Of a stretch of 64,000 bases of DNA, positions 10,033-22,800 are shown in pieces. A model generated the notes under the pieces. That model had not been told where the DNA came from, made no database searches, and was given only the letters and a program-made list of their open reading frames with translations. How positions within the stretch are numbered: position 1 is the first letter of the stretch; each line of letters begins with the position of its first letter. Source of the DNA: Climacium dendroides. Taxonomy: Eukaryota; Streptophyta; Bryopsida; Hypnales; Climaciaceae. A program made the translations under genes and the position numbers. The DNA lies in NCBI GenBank assembly GCA_950106755.1, contig OX467084.1:186001-250000 (forward strand), in the 5' to 3' direction.

Positions 10033-13000
10033 TTAACATTTCCTGGGCCTATCATAAGTTGGAGGCAGGGAAGGGCACCGCTCGTTCATGTGGGCATAGG
10101 GCTGAATGCTATTGTAACCTGGAAACTGCATCTCATAGTCCCCCAGGATTTGACAAAATGGGGTTGCTGCGTCCGTGACATTGCACCAACTTGGCAATCG
10201 AGAAACATCGTCTTCAAAAAACTTCAGCATATAAGCGTCCCTTATCTGCAACCAACACCATTTGTTAGAAAGAAAATGGTCACATCCTCTGCTGGTGGAA
10301 GAGCAAATAGTTAGTTAATGGATTTTCCAGCTCGGTACTATCTAAACCAAGGAAAATCTCACATAGGTAATTCCTAAATCAATTCACAGAACAGCATTGC
10401 AACAGAGCTTCGCATAACCAGAGTCTTTCATCATTCGGAACGCTCTGGCAAAAAGTCTTGGCAATATGTATTGACAAGTACCGTAAACTCAGTGACTTGG
10501 ATCGAATTTCCAAGAGTCCCCAAAAGTCCAGCCTCCTTGTACATCTGAAGAATAAAGGCTACACAAGTGGTCGAGAAACCATCGCTATATTCCCAGTTAT
10601 CCTGCTCTGGAATGGCCAGAAGCTCCTCAAAAGCAATACCCCTTTTCTCACTCTCGACCATTACCCCAGGTAAATCCAGTCCCTGCTCAAACCGAATTTA
10701 CTCCGTTACGTGCAAGCCGATGAAAATCCAGATCCAGATAAATCCAAAGAAAAAAGAAAACAGTGGAAGAATATTCAAATGAAATAGGAAGATACACTTT
10801 AACTAAATAAATTATACAAAAAAAGACCCAAATTCTAATATCGTTGCAAACAATTAGCTGCTTCGTTGAAAATTTCCCAATGAATAAAATCTAAGAAGGC
10901 ACTTCATAAGGGTGGAATGCTGAAGTCACTAATCCAAGAGTAGGGTCATCACGGACAACATAGATCTAGTACCTCTGTACCGAGGCGTTTGTTCAAAGCT
11001 TCGTTCCACATATTCGCTGCATAGGCAGGTTGTAATCGAGTCCACATTGTTATCACAGATGCCACCTGGGACCAACATCGGCATAATGTTATCATAATGT
11101 TTGGGCCACCTAAACAAGCCAAGATGCCATAACTTACCCCTCAAATTCCGAACTCGCCACTAGGGTTGTCAAGATCACCACAAACTGTGATATTATTCTG
11201 TCCAGCATATAGACGAAGACCTACCAGGTTGGAGTCGAGAGGAGGGGGGTAATTGTCGGTCGGAGTATCAATCCAGCTGAAAATCATGTTGTGATAGCCA
11301 TAAGGCAAGCCATTCATTCGGCGAGCATACTCCCATGCAGCTGTTGCATTAAACTTGGACCGTAAATCCGGGTGCAAAGGCAAGACTGCTACATGGCAAT
11401 TTGCAACATCTGCAATTTGGTACTCCCACCACTCTTCCCATGGGAGTATCACGATCACCTCCTCGCCCTGCTCAGAAAAATTAAATGAAACTCATGAAGG
11501 AACAGATAACGTAGCGACGAGGATAGCATCACGACACGGAAGGAATTGTGCATAACCTTGACAATAATGAAGACGAGATTTCACTATGTAATAACGCTAT
11601 TTTAGACACTCGCAAGGCAAAAGCAAAAAACTTACTGCTTCATTTTCATGGCCGGACTCTCCGACCCAGAGCTTGTCATCTTCATCACGAAGACATACGG
11701 CAGTGTGTCCTGCCTGGGCCCCTGTCACCCATTTCTCTAGAGTCTCAAATGCTCCCCATCGGCCCCTGATCTTTGACATTGCTAGGAAATCTCCAGACTT
11801 TAGGTCAGCGGCAGTGATGTTCGACACACGTGGTTGCAGGCGCTTCGTGAACTCAATTCCCATGTGAGACTCCAAGAAAGCAATGTTCGAGTTCTGTCCC
11901 CACCCTGAATTCGAGAACAACGGTACAACGTCCCACAGTGCCAGCAAGGTTCCCAGCATGCCGGCTGGCATCAGAAATACTGAAAATCCCTTATTTTTCA
12001 CCTGTATCCAAGGATAAAAAGAATGATAAGACCCTTGAACCGCAAGAAATGACACGAAACACAAATATCTTGATTCTGAAAAATTCACTGATATCACACA
12101 TTCAGCAGAACAAACAGAACATATTTAGCAGGCAGAATAAAAAAATAGAATGAATATTTATATTAATCTAATTTAGATCTCTGGCTAGTTCGACCATCCA
12201 TAGAAATTACAACCACCCAATCGGCTGAGCGATTCCATTAGGGGTTAACCACTGCGTCAAAGGCAAATAATGAAACGAGACGCGAGACGAGATCACCAAA
12301 CAGATCTAGCTCTTCATCAATAACAAAAAGAGGAGACATATTTGCTCAACTAAAAACACAAGAACGCCATTCAAGGACTCAATCAGAGATGCTATCAGAG
12401 GAGAGCCATCGAGATTACATAATCCAGCTCCCCTTCACTCCACTCATCAATCTTCAGTGTGTGATTGCGAGCTGTAAAGTAGTAGTCCCAAGTCACACGG
12501 TATGGTGTTGCAAACACGTAAAGATCCAAGCAGGTCCAACTGTGTGCGTTGCTAGTCTGCAAACATGAAGAACCGAAAATATAGCCATTATCAAGTGGTA
12601 CAAATTAATGACAAATGTAGACAACAAGCTCTAGTAAAGAACTTGTTAAGTCGAGAAAGTCCTTGCCAAAACACGTGAAACACTAAAGTTGGTCATTCGT
12701 TAATATTTTGATTTCTAAGACTCTAGCGTCGGCTGTCATCCATCGTATGTCATAACTGGCAGAAATTGTACAATTCATCTTCAAAGATGCGTTAAAATAT
12801 GATGACAAAACCAAAAATCACAAATGAACCCCCATTAAATTGCTAAATCTCGTGATGTTAAGTTAAATAAGCATTAGACTCATATGACTCTTAAAAACCA
12901 TCTCCATGTTAGCACAACGCAAATGGTATTGACTTCATGCCGATGTGACGTTAGCGCGATGTTAGTGACATTGGCATTGGCCACTAATAAGTGAACATTA

Positions 13001-13519
13001 CCTTGAAATTAATTTGAAATTATTTCAAGACCGATCTAATTTTCTATTAGATTAACATATAAAATTAACACTATAAACAAACAACTTTCTGAATCTGATA
13101 GAGGGATCTCGTGAGATGCAGTTTCTAAACCTAGACGCAAAAAGACGTCACGGGACTGGTTATTAGCTCGTTCAAGCCCAAACATATCGATGAGCAACCA
13201 TTACCTGAATGTGAAGAATGCCACCCCCACTCTGACCTTCCTCTTTTGGCTCCACGTACTCCATGTAAGCCTCATTCTGATAAAAGCAGGTCCCGTTCCA
13301 TACAACCGTGTCGTTTCCAGAAGAAACCGCGCCAACGAATTGTGGCAGTAGATCAACTGCACTGTGGAACCTTTTCATCACCGGCATCGCGATTGACCCC
13401 GGTAGTAAAGGCACTAGGTCCCTGGGATGAAACGCCAACTGATACGCATCTGCACCACTCCTAATTCCACTCCATACTAAACTGAAAATCAAGAGGAAAA
13501 CAGCGGAATGTCGATCCAT
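10033..13519 (-). CDS. Conserved plant protein with permuted papain-like (YiiX/NlpC-P60-type) signature, 7 exons, 522 aa
   Basis: Exons (minus): 13519-13205, 12556-12419, 12001-11636, 11467-11225, 11065-10973, 10682-10482, 10245-10033. All introns are GT-AG and the joined frame is continuous. The N-terminus has a hydrophobic signal-like stretch (residues 5-20), and a second hydrophobic segment lies at about 156-180. GDFLAMSK followed by AGHTAVCL (His250), and then SDGFSTTCVAFIL (Cys425), have the order and spacing feel of circularly permuted papain-fold proteins of the YiiX group, where His precedes the nucleophilic Cys. The protein matches what I recall of an uncharacterised, highly conserved plant family (Arabidopsis At4g27020/At5g54870 type). 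The C-terminus reads PYAHMNERCPSLPPTYDRP. A secretory or endomembrane location is inferred, the substrate is unknown, and catalysis is a hypothesis. Confidence 0.85.
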
Positions 13520-14400
13520 AACTGCTCTAGCTGTAAAACGGTTGCTATCTAGGCAATCTCACATCCACCTAATTGAGATAAATTGAGATAATTGCGGCTT
13601 GCACAGGAATTGGACAACAACAGCACGCTTCAATATTCACAATAATTTCATAAGACCTGCAACAAGGTATCCAGCTACAGCGAATCCTCTACTTCCCAAG
13701 TACACTAGACCCCCTCTTCTCAAAATTCTGGAGAGCAATTTAATCCGACGCTCGTGTATTTCTGAAATAGAGAAATTCGCGATGCCAGGTTGCTGGCAAA
13801 TTTACACTTCCTCACGACGACGATGAAAGCTTCGGCACATGACAATCCTCAAAGATGAAAGCCACAAATCGCTCCAAAGTGGGCACATCAATCCCCCAAT
13901 TCTCCCGTTCTGAGCTCCCCGTCTCCGCATCAATCACGTCGCCCTCAGAAGTCAATGTCAAACCACCGCGCCAACAGCGAAACCCCAAATTCAAAAAGTG
14001 TACGTCGAAGATTCCAAAACCTCAAGCTCAGCTACAGAAGATGTTGAAGTACTACCAGAGACAATCCAATTCGAAATCTGTAGAGTCTTGGCAAAGAGGT
14101 GCATTCGTAATCACGTATTTGCAATCGGGCACACCATCGTCGCGCTCGGCAGATTCTTGCCAAACTAGAGAACCCTAATTGGAGAGTAATGGGAGAATGC
14201 AAGAAGGCGGTGACAGTAACGTCCGAAGGACGAGAAAGAGTTCCGCCGTTTTCCGACCTTTGGTCTCTGGTTTTTTTAGGACGGCAGATCGTTGCATCCA
14301 GTGGATGCTGTGGGTAGAGTGGAGTGTAGCGGAAGGTATCGACCATGGAGCCTGGTCACGCCAAGTGGCTCGCTATTAACCTTCCAGCACAGCGAGGATT
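13520..14400 (-). promoter_or_regulatory. Probable promoter and 5' leader of the YiiX-like gene
   Basis: About 850 bp upstream of the start codon, with GC content above the flanking spacers. Minus-strand frames at 13994-13812 and 14346-14032 have no recognisable protein similarity and more likely lie in 5' untranslated sequence or promoter. No core promoter element could be fixed with confidence. Confidence 0.35.
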
Positions 14401-14500
14401 AAGTTTTGCACCGCCTATCAAAAAGCCCACGGTATCAGTATACGTCACTGTATAAGTGGCTCAAGCAGTGTATTTTTGGTTTAAGGTAGCATGTGTATTA

Positions 14501-14835
14501 GAGCATGCCCACCCGTCTTGCAAAAATGTTGGCAAAATGCCAGGCCTTCCATTTTGCAAGCCGGGGGAGTAGTAAGCCTCACTGGTTGCAAGTCGAGAGG
14601 CCAACCAGTGAGGTCCTATGTCATTAAATTATTTTTGTAGTACTTATTTTTAGTTTTGATAATATTAAAAGTTTTTATGATTGGGTGAGAGGTTTTGAGA
14701 GGAGGAACCACTTCTTGCCCTTTGTTGTATTGCAAAATGGCCCCACTATACAAGCCCCCTGGCTTACAAGCCCTCTGGCTTACAAGCCCTCCCTCTTAAG
14801 AAGTCATCCATTTTGCAAGACGGATAGGGATGTTC
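14501..14835. mobile_element. PIF/Harbinger (Tourist-like) MITE, 335 bp, TTA target duplication
   Basis: Terminal inverted repeats of about 25 bp share CCGTCTTGCAAAA and start with GAGCATGCCC on the left and GAACATCCCT on the complement of the right. The element is bounded by TTA at 14498-14500 and TTA at 14836-14838, the 3-bp duplication typical of PIF/Harbinger. There is an internal palindrome at about 14578-14613 (CTCACTGGTTG...CCAACCAGTGAG). No open frame of note. Confidence 0.8.
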
Positions 14836-14945
14836 TTAATGTGCATTCAATAAATTACTGAACCCTACTAGCAAGGAAAAAAGAATTCATGTGCACTTTC
14901 AAATGTATTATTTGGACAATGTGAGAATAAGTTGTGAATTTTTAA

Positions 14946-15164
14946 CCTTTAAAAGACAAATTGGTCACTATGGAAATCATTTGTTTGGATACTATAAGAA
15001 CTATTGGTTTAAAAAAATTAAAAAAGCACTCATTGAAAGACAAACTACTATAGAAGACCTTTTTTCACACAAAATTTGGAGGATAAATAGTTGCACTTCT
15101 CTCATGTATGGAGAGATTCTTTGTCATTCATTGGACCATTGTGGTCTACAACATCCTTATTGGG
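14946..15164 (+). mobile_element. TTAA-flanked repeat family C, copy 1 (219 bp)
   Basis: Flanked by TTAA at 14942-14945 and 15165-15168, starting CCTTTAAAAGAC and ending CCTTATTGGG. A related flanking sequence at about 29985-30150 lacks this block and has a single TTAA at the same point, so it acts as an empty site. Other copies lie near 26403, 29766, 30506, 36216 and (inverted) 45546. The frame 14891-15211 that crosses it is incidental. Confidence 0.75.
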
Positions 15165-15169
15165 TTAAA

Positions 15170-16260
15170 GAGTCGACTATAAACACACCTAATACCAACA
15201 CCATGGTTTGATATTCAAATGTAGTATATTCTTGTAATCACATTTATTCATTTCTTCAAGATTTTAGAGATGGTTGTGGATACAATGAGGATTATGGGTG
15301 CTACTACCTAATTGCCAAAAGTACATAAATAATTTAGCTAACCCCTTGAAAATTATATTTCTCTATACATATTATATTGAAAAATTTGTCATGTGTAATA
15401 GACATCTTATTAGAGTACGTACACATAATTTTGAGGATGTTATTAAAATTTTAAAATATGTTATCTAATTCTATCAAAATTATTATAAATTTCAAACTTA
15501 TAACCAAAATATTTCCAATACATATTTTCTATTGTTGTATTCAACTACATAAAGGAAACTAAATCTCATTTTTGGTGAGGTAATTGCAACAAATTGACCC
15601 AAAAACATTTGAATATGGTTCCTATTTTTATTAACCTTAAAGAGTCTCAAGGGGCTAGTGATCTCAATTTTGACCATTTCAAGAAGAAAACAACTTTATC
15701 TTCCCTTGCTTAGAGGGGCCTAATTGGACCCTATTGAGGAATTTCAACTCTAAATTAGAGGTTATAAGGATTGACTACAATGACTTCGAGACCACTTTAG
15801 ACAAGGTGAAAGTGGTTACTTTAGAAGTACATTTTGAACAACTAAGAGTGAGAAAATAATTGTCAAAATTTGGATGCCCACTTCCATATATGCACACCTC
15901 TAAATTACAAATAAAATCATTACACCACCCTGTAATGTAAATTTTTTCTATTTGCCAAAATCCAGAGACTACTAGTATAAAGGGGTAAATCCTAAGGAAA
16001 GGTCAATAAGTTTAACATTTGTGTGACTAAGGTCACTTGATTCATAATTTGAATACTTATTTGTATATTTTGGTGATTGATTTTAAAGAAAGAAACCCAA
16101 GGAAACACTCTCTAAGGTCAATTTTCACAGTCCAAGTACCAATACTATATTATAGACGCAATGTATGGCATCCCAATCTTGTCTAGTGTGTAGATCATAT
16201 CAAATCTCAAGTCAATTCATTAAGGAACTGTCAATTTGTCTTGATGTATGTTCTAACCAC
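15170..16260. other. AT-rich spacer, no gene recognised
   Basis: Positions 15170-15290 continue the repeat shared with about 30070-30190. The rest is unique-looking AT-rich sequence. A short stretch around 15640-15860 has mild codon-like structure but no long frame or recognisable motif. Confidence 0.4.
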
Positions 16261-16263
16261 TTT

Positions 16264-16265
<2 letters not shown>

Positions 16266-16337
<72 letters not shown>
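16266..16337. repeat. (TA)n microsatellite
   Basis: An uninterrupted run of about 36 TA dinucleotides. It is likely variable in length and could extrude a cruciform, but it has no coding content. Confidence 0.98.
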
Positions 16338-16344
<7 letters not shown>

Positions 16345-17877
16345 CCATAAACTTTTAAATTCACAATCTATTAACTAATTTTTATTTTTATTTCATGTCT
16401 AAGCCATACCACCTTTGTTTGCTTTTTGGCAATTTTATTTATATAAAGATTTTCGTATTTCTAACTCTCTCTTATAAAATCACAAAGAAAGAAGTTATAC
16501 TTTCCTGGTACTTGATTAATCTTCACGTCTGCCAATACGCTCTATCTTTCTCAAGATCAATTTCATTTAGTTACCACTGCAAGCAGCAAGGTCAATTTGA
16601 TACATAAGGCACCCAAAACCACACATGCTAAATATGGACCCTATCGTTGTCTTATTGTCCACTTGCAGCGACTCAGTTGACTTGCTACCAACCACTGGTT
16701 ATATTGTCGGCTTGACTAATACTATTAGCTTAACAATTGGACTTGGTTTGTAATGGCAATGGCAAATCTCAACTACTAAAGATTTGGCATGAGAGATTTG
16801 ACACAATTTATAAATTCCAAATGTAAGATTCTATCATAGAACCATTTCAACGTGTATAGACTTAATTTAATTCACAGTTAAATTTGTCAATTTGCTCTAC
16901 TAGCGGTCTTTACTACAACTGGACCACGTCAATTTATGAACTACAAGTCAGTTTACTATCAATTAAATTTGATCTTATAAATGACCAATGATGTCAATTA
17001 ATTAGCCCAATGACTTAGTTCCTAAGCAATTCGACTCATACATTAATATACCAAATGAATTGGCACTTACAGTTGTTAACAGACTTAACACATCATCAAA
17101 TTGACTTGACTGGAATCTCTACTTACTCATAGCAAGATTATCTCAATTCAACGATATAATCTAAATTCATCAAGGTCTAAATTTGATTTCAAACAACCTT
17201 CTCAATCTGGCATCCAATCATAGAAAATTGTCAGTCACACATAACAATTGCCAATATGCAACTTGGGCAAATAGACAAATATACAAGCTTCAACTACTCA
17301 TCAATTTCATTAATTATTTATCTCTGGCTTTTATAGCATCATCTCATGGAGTCAACTTGTCCAAGTGCCGTGAATTGACTAGTGCATCCACTTGCTTCTG
17401 ATACTCTAGCTTACTAGATTTATTTGACAAAGAGTCTCACATTCTCCAAATATCATCACAGATAGTGAAATCGACTAGTGCACTTCAAATTATCTTCCTT
17501 ACACTCAACTTACCCAAACATTACTTCTATCAAATGGACTTAATTCTTTCCCACTTGATGCACACCTGTACTTACAATTTATCAAATTGTACAATTGACT
17601 TACACCACCACTAAGAGCTTAACAACTTCTTCCATCAAATGGACCAAATTACACACACATAATATCTTGCAAATAATTGTAATCGCATTTAACACATACA
17701 ATTCCTTTCAGTCAACTTAATTAAACCACTACTTTCATAGGCTTAATTTCTTAGCCAAATAGACAAAGCTTAAAACATGTTAGTTGTACCTCAAACTTGA
17801 TTTCCCAATCAATTAGACAATTCTTCAATGCTTAATTATAAGCTATAATAGACAATCAATTAGTTCATAAAAATACT

Positions 17878-18176
17878 TCAAAATTCAATAACTTTCACAC
17901 TGTGAGTCGGAACACCACGAAACCAAGTTGGTGCACCCTTCCTTGCCAAGGGCTTTCTGACAGTACCAAGCATGCAACTAAGGGATATTTTGGTCACAAT
18001 TTTGGTACTATCAGAAAGCTCTCGGCGAAGAGGGGTGCATAGGCTTGGTTTTGTGGCATTCCAACTCACAATGAGAAAGTTATGAATTTTTGAGTTGTTT
18101 TTAATTCTAAAAAAATTAGAAAATTACTTTTACTTTTGTTTTGATTGTGGGAACACCATAGGGCACTCTAGTACAA
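17878..18176. repeat. Inverted pair of the TTGGTACTGTCAGAAAG repeat family
   Basis: The left arm (17878-17975) is the approximate reverse complement of the right arm (about 17995-18085). Both contain the family core (TTGGTACTGTCAGAAAG...GGTGCA...CTTGGTTT) that also occurs three times at 34.5-35.36 kb. The right side continues with the same tail (CTTTTGTTTTGATTGTGG...CACTAGTACAAG-like) as those copies. Possibly a fold-back element. Confidence 0.7.
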
Positions 18177-18671
18177 GTTATAACACATGGTCAATTGGAC
18201 AATTGAATACACAACACACCATAGTGACTTTAACCACCCTAACACAATTACAATTTTAATCTACACAATGGAACAAATTAATCAATTCTCACATAGACAA
18301 GTTGACACAGTTTCAACTTCAGTAATTTACACACGCAGACTAAATCACAGAACCAATTTTGACAGAACACAGTTGCAACTAGTTATTACGACTTATCAAT
18401 TTGACCACGACTTACAAACTTAGTTACTTGCAATTGACTTGTCAAAGTTCCCGCACTCAGACATCCAGACTGAATCTTTTATTTGGTTCAAATAATCACT
18501 CCACACATATATAGAAGACTGCCACTTGCAATCAATTAAACAAACAATACTCACATTCATAGATCAGCTAGACAATTTGCAATTTGAAAACTGAGAATTC
18601 TATTCACAAGTGTGCACAAAATATAGTGTGAGTCATACGACTTTGGTATGAACTGAAGAAAATACAAATCG

Positions 18672-18892
18672 ACTTTTGGACATATAGTCCCAAAAATGTG
18701 TGAAGACAATCCTTCACAAGAGCTACACCTACTCAATTTGACTTCACAAAATCTTGTTAATTTACCCCTTTCCAAATCTAAGCAAATTCACCTAACTTTT
18801 GGACATATAGTTCCAAAAATGTGTGAAGACAATTCTTCACAAGAGCTACACCTACTCAATTTGACTTCACAAAATCTTGTTAATTAACAAGA
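18672..18892 (+). repeat. Tandem duplication, period 124 bp
   Basis: The unit starting ACTTTTGGACATATAGT at 18672 recurs at 18796 almost identically for about 95 bp, through CTTCACAAAATCTTGTTAAT. Minus-strand and plus-strand frames across it are products of the repeat. Confidence 0.85.
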
Positions 18893-19268
18893 TAAAGGAA
18901 AGATTTACAATTTGCTTAAATTTGGAAAGGAAAGATTTACAATTCTAATTGACTTGCTAATGGAAATGGAACAAACTGACAACCCTATTTACACTTCAAA
19001 ATCAAATTGAAAAAAAATCAGAAAATCAAAATACTACACCCCCTATACAATAGAGAATGACCTTGAAATGAAAAGGATTCTAGAATTTCTATTGTTATTT
19101 GAAGAGGATTCTAGATTTTCATAGTATATATTTGTTGGCCACCCATGTGAATAAACTATGAATTTTCAAAGTGTGTCCAAAACCAACCCCATACTTTCAT
19201 ATTTGACATGTTCATCTATGCAAAAAAACTTGCAAAGATCAATTTGCAATAACATTGGTTTTTCAACA

Positions 19269-19470
19269 ACAAGGTTGCAACAAGTTACCTTACCAACTCA
19301 TTAGGAAAAAATTGACCCCCAAAAGAGGATTGCAACAAGTTACCTTACCAACTCATTAGGAAGAAATTGACCCCCAAAAGAGGATTGCAACAAGTTACCT
19401 TACCAACTCATTAGGAATAAATTGAACCCAAAAAAAGGCCACTTTGTAATGCAAAAATTTTGGTTACCTT
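19269..19470 (+). repeat. 57-bp tandem repeat, about three units plus a partial
   Basis: Units containing TTGCAACAAGTTACCTTACC then AACTCATTAGGAA and GACCCCCAAAAGAGG recur at about 19270, 19327 and 19384. A decayed fourth piece (GGTTACCTTACCAACTC) is near 19460. Differences between units are single bases, so the amplification is recent. Confidence 0.9.
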
Positions 19471-19821
19471 ACCAACTCGGTCCTTCCAAAAAAAGCACAC
19501 GTTCATATCCTGAAATGAACTATTTAATATTGTATATCTTCAATAGCTGAGGGGTAACAATGTTGAGAGTCAGGTGTTGGAACATTGTGATTTTGGTATT
19601 GGTGCAAATCTGCTATTATTAAAATCTAATCACTATACAAATTCATAATAGGGAAGTCAGACCTCATCATTCCTTCACAATTTGCAGATTTGTACCCAAA
19701 TTGGGCACAACATGATCCTTCTCTCCTAAAGAATTATCCTCCTCGTAGAGTGCTCGAATGCAATACTGAAATCGCCTACTTTGTGTAAAAGCCATGAAAG
19801 CTCAGTCTTCCTCCCGAAGGT

Positions 19822-22800
19822 TTAAGCAGTCAACCCACCCCTCCGCCAAGGAGGATACTCCGAATCATCTTGGGTACTCATAGCACCTGATTCAAACTCC
19901 TCTTCTAATCCATAGTCTTCACCAAAGTATTTATCAATCAAATCATTCGACATAATTCGAAGCTCTTGATTGTCGTGAAACTGAAGTTCTTCCATCGCTG
20001 CAATACCATCCTCTTTCTCAACCAGTTTTGGTCCTTTCCCAGCTGGCAGGGCACGCATGACCTGCACAGGCACGACTCTGCATCAGACCAAATTTCGCAA
20101 CAAAACTTCAAATGTTCAAGACGCCCAGAACAACGATCAAGAGTGTTCTCAGAAAAATGACAGTGTTTCAGAAACTTGGAGAAAGCATCATTTCAAGAGA
20201 ATCTTCCTCATGGTTCATGGCGAGGATTCTGTATGACCATTTGTGATCACAGGGACCTCGCAATGAATTCTGGGGATGATTCTCTTTATTGTCTGGAAAT
20301 TTCTGAAACAGCCTAATTGTACTGAAAAACCTTGTTGATTTGTTGGAAGACATTGAATCAGAAAGGTTGCTGAGTTTTCTTACCAGCTCTAGAAACTGCA
20401 GCCCTAATCTAGCAGCTTCTAAATCAGGAGACTTCACTAGAGCTATAAACCCCATTAAGCAGCCTCGGTCCACCAAAACTGTTAAATGCTCCAGAATCGG
20501 CTTTCCTTCTGCTCCTTGCTCGCGTGGTGTCACACATAAGTTCCCAAGCGCATAAGCGGCCTCTTTCCGTACGTCAAATGCTGAAGTCGCAAGCAGATGG
20601 AGAAGTGGAGGAACTGCCCCTTCATTGAACACCGCTCGTTTATGTTGTATAGAGCCTGCCGCTAGGTTTGAGACCACCCACGCAGCTTCCTGCAGTGGAA
20701 AATTGCGAGCAGATTAATCGAGTTGCATGAATTACGTTCTTGTGGACGAGAACAAAAATTGCTACCAGACTGACGGATTCGCAAAAATGCAATACCACTC
20801 TTCATGACCGGTGGTCTCTTTCTATCCCAGCATTTGTACTCTTTACATGCACAAGAATGACACTCTAAAGATCAACAGATGGCGTACAATATCATTTAAC
20901 CCCTTAGTGCCTGAAAGAAAAACAGAAAATCCACTAAGGAAGCTCAAATCTAGAACATATTCTTGTTGTTCAAAAACGTATGAAATGGTTTGATCTTTCT
21001 ATCGGTATATTTGCTACCTTACTTGAAGCTTCCTAAATGTTTCATTACAACTCCTACAGACATGGAAGTGGTCACCTTCGGCACCTATTAGGCACCTATA
21101 GGGGTTATAGGACGAATTTAAGATTAGAAAACATATCAAGAGTCGCTGAAAGCACCTTCTGCAGAGTGCGAGTCTCGCTCTCCAAGATTCTTGCAAGGGC
21201 ACCAATAACCCCACCTGTTCACAAGATAGGTTTCGTTGAAATGAGCTCGACTCCACAATGATAAGCGTCAGATAAAGCAACCCAGGACATCACGTGTACT
21301 ATCACGACCCTGATAATGAAGATAAACACAAAAAATTCGGTCACAGAGAAACACAAAGTTCCTGAGGTTCAAAGGAATAAAATGCATTCAGGAGGGCTTA
21401 CCAGGAAGGGACAGGCCAGCATTCAACACAGCATCACACTTCGAGTTGTCAGTGGCGACAATATTACCAATGCATCGTAGGATCTTCGCATATTCATCCC
21501 AAAGATCCATGTCAGAATATCGGCATGACAGTCAATGAGGAAATATTAGAATATGATTTTCAAAATTGAATTAAAACCAAGAATCTTCATGGAAACAGCA
21601 AGAACCGACAAACACATGAGCAGAGACGGAAAAAACATACCGGTGTCAGTAAAGGGACATAGCGCGAGAGGGCTAGGCGGGCAACAACGGGTGGAAGTAG
21701 GCCAGCATGGATTAGTTGGCTTGAATGCACATCCGACATGGATGTCACGTAGACTAGAACCCATGCAACTTCGACTACCAATTCTTCATCCCTAGGCACA
21801 CCAAATGACACCAGCTAACTCACAAGAGACGGAGATTGAATACCAATCTTGAGAGATTCACCTGACTAAACCTCCACTGGCACTCCTACAATCAATCATA
21901 GCTTACAACTGCATATGAACGAAGTACTAAGCCTTGCCAAGTCCAACGTGTATGGGCACGACTGTGATCATAGCGACTCACATCAGGCAGGTCGTTTATG
22001 CATTGAGCAACAGGGTGAAAGAAACCAATAAAGCGCCTGAATGAAGGCAGCTATAGTTTTAGCAATGAATTTCCAGCATTGTACGAAATTAAAATATGTG
22101 ATTCTAGAAATCAAAGCACAGACCACCCGAAAGAGACTAGACAAAGCTAATGGTAGACTTCAAAAGTTTCCTGGAAACATACCCGTGTGATACAAGTCGA
22201 ACAAGAGTGTCAATAATGCCATCGATTTTCATGAGCTCTGCCGCAGCTTTGGGATTGGGACCCTGTAAGAAAGCCACAAACGTGGAGTCACGATGTATTC
22301 AATATCGATTAATGTATGAAAAATCATTCCTATACATGATTTTCAGATTTTTTTTTTTCAAGTTAGACAAAAATTCGAAACTCGTAACATTAATGGAAGC
22401 GCAGACTACCTTTATGAGATTGGACAAAGCCCAGGCCGCTGTGCGGGCCAAAGTGACACTAGGAGAGAAGAGGTTGCGGGCTAGTGCTGGAAGGGCTCCT
22501 TGCAAAAGCAACCAATCGCGTAGGTCTTCAGCTTCCCCAGCCACATTTCCTATTGCCCAAGCACACTGCTCAACCACTTGGGCTGGATTCTTCTCTGTAC
22601 CCCCAAAATTCACATAGAACATGCTTTCAAATTTCTATTTAACCTAAAGATCTTCACGAAGCTAAGTGTCAGGTCATCAAGTCTCCATATTCAACTGTAA
22701 AATAAAGGAAATCAGAAGCTTGCTGAAGCTTTCTATATATAAACTGTTGACAACCAAATAGCAATAAGAAAATGAATGCAATGGTTTCTATGTCAAATTT

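Larger units (their letters stand above)
16540..18980. repeat. TTGAC/GTCAA-dense degenerate tract
   Basis: Throughout about 2.4 kb, variants of CAATTTGAC, TTGACTTG and GTCAATTTG recur on both strands. I count about twenty TTGAC/GTCAA pentamers by eye, several times what composition alone should give. The copies are not in a clean tandem register. No protein or RNA gene was recognised. It could be a very decayed satellite; a cluster of W-box-like TTGAC sites is a second, weaker reading. Confidence 0.4.

Noticed and set aside
16266..16337. (TA)n tracts as functional origins or cruciform sites
   Set aside because: Simple dinucleotide slippage is a sufficient explanation and nothing nearby supports a function.
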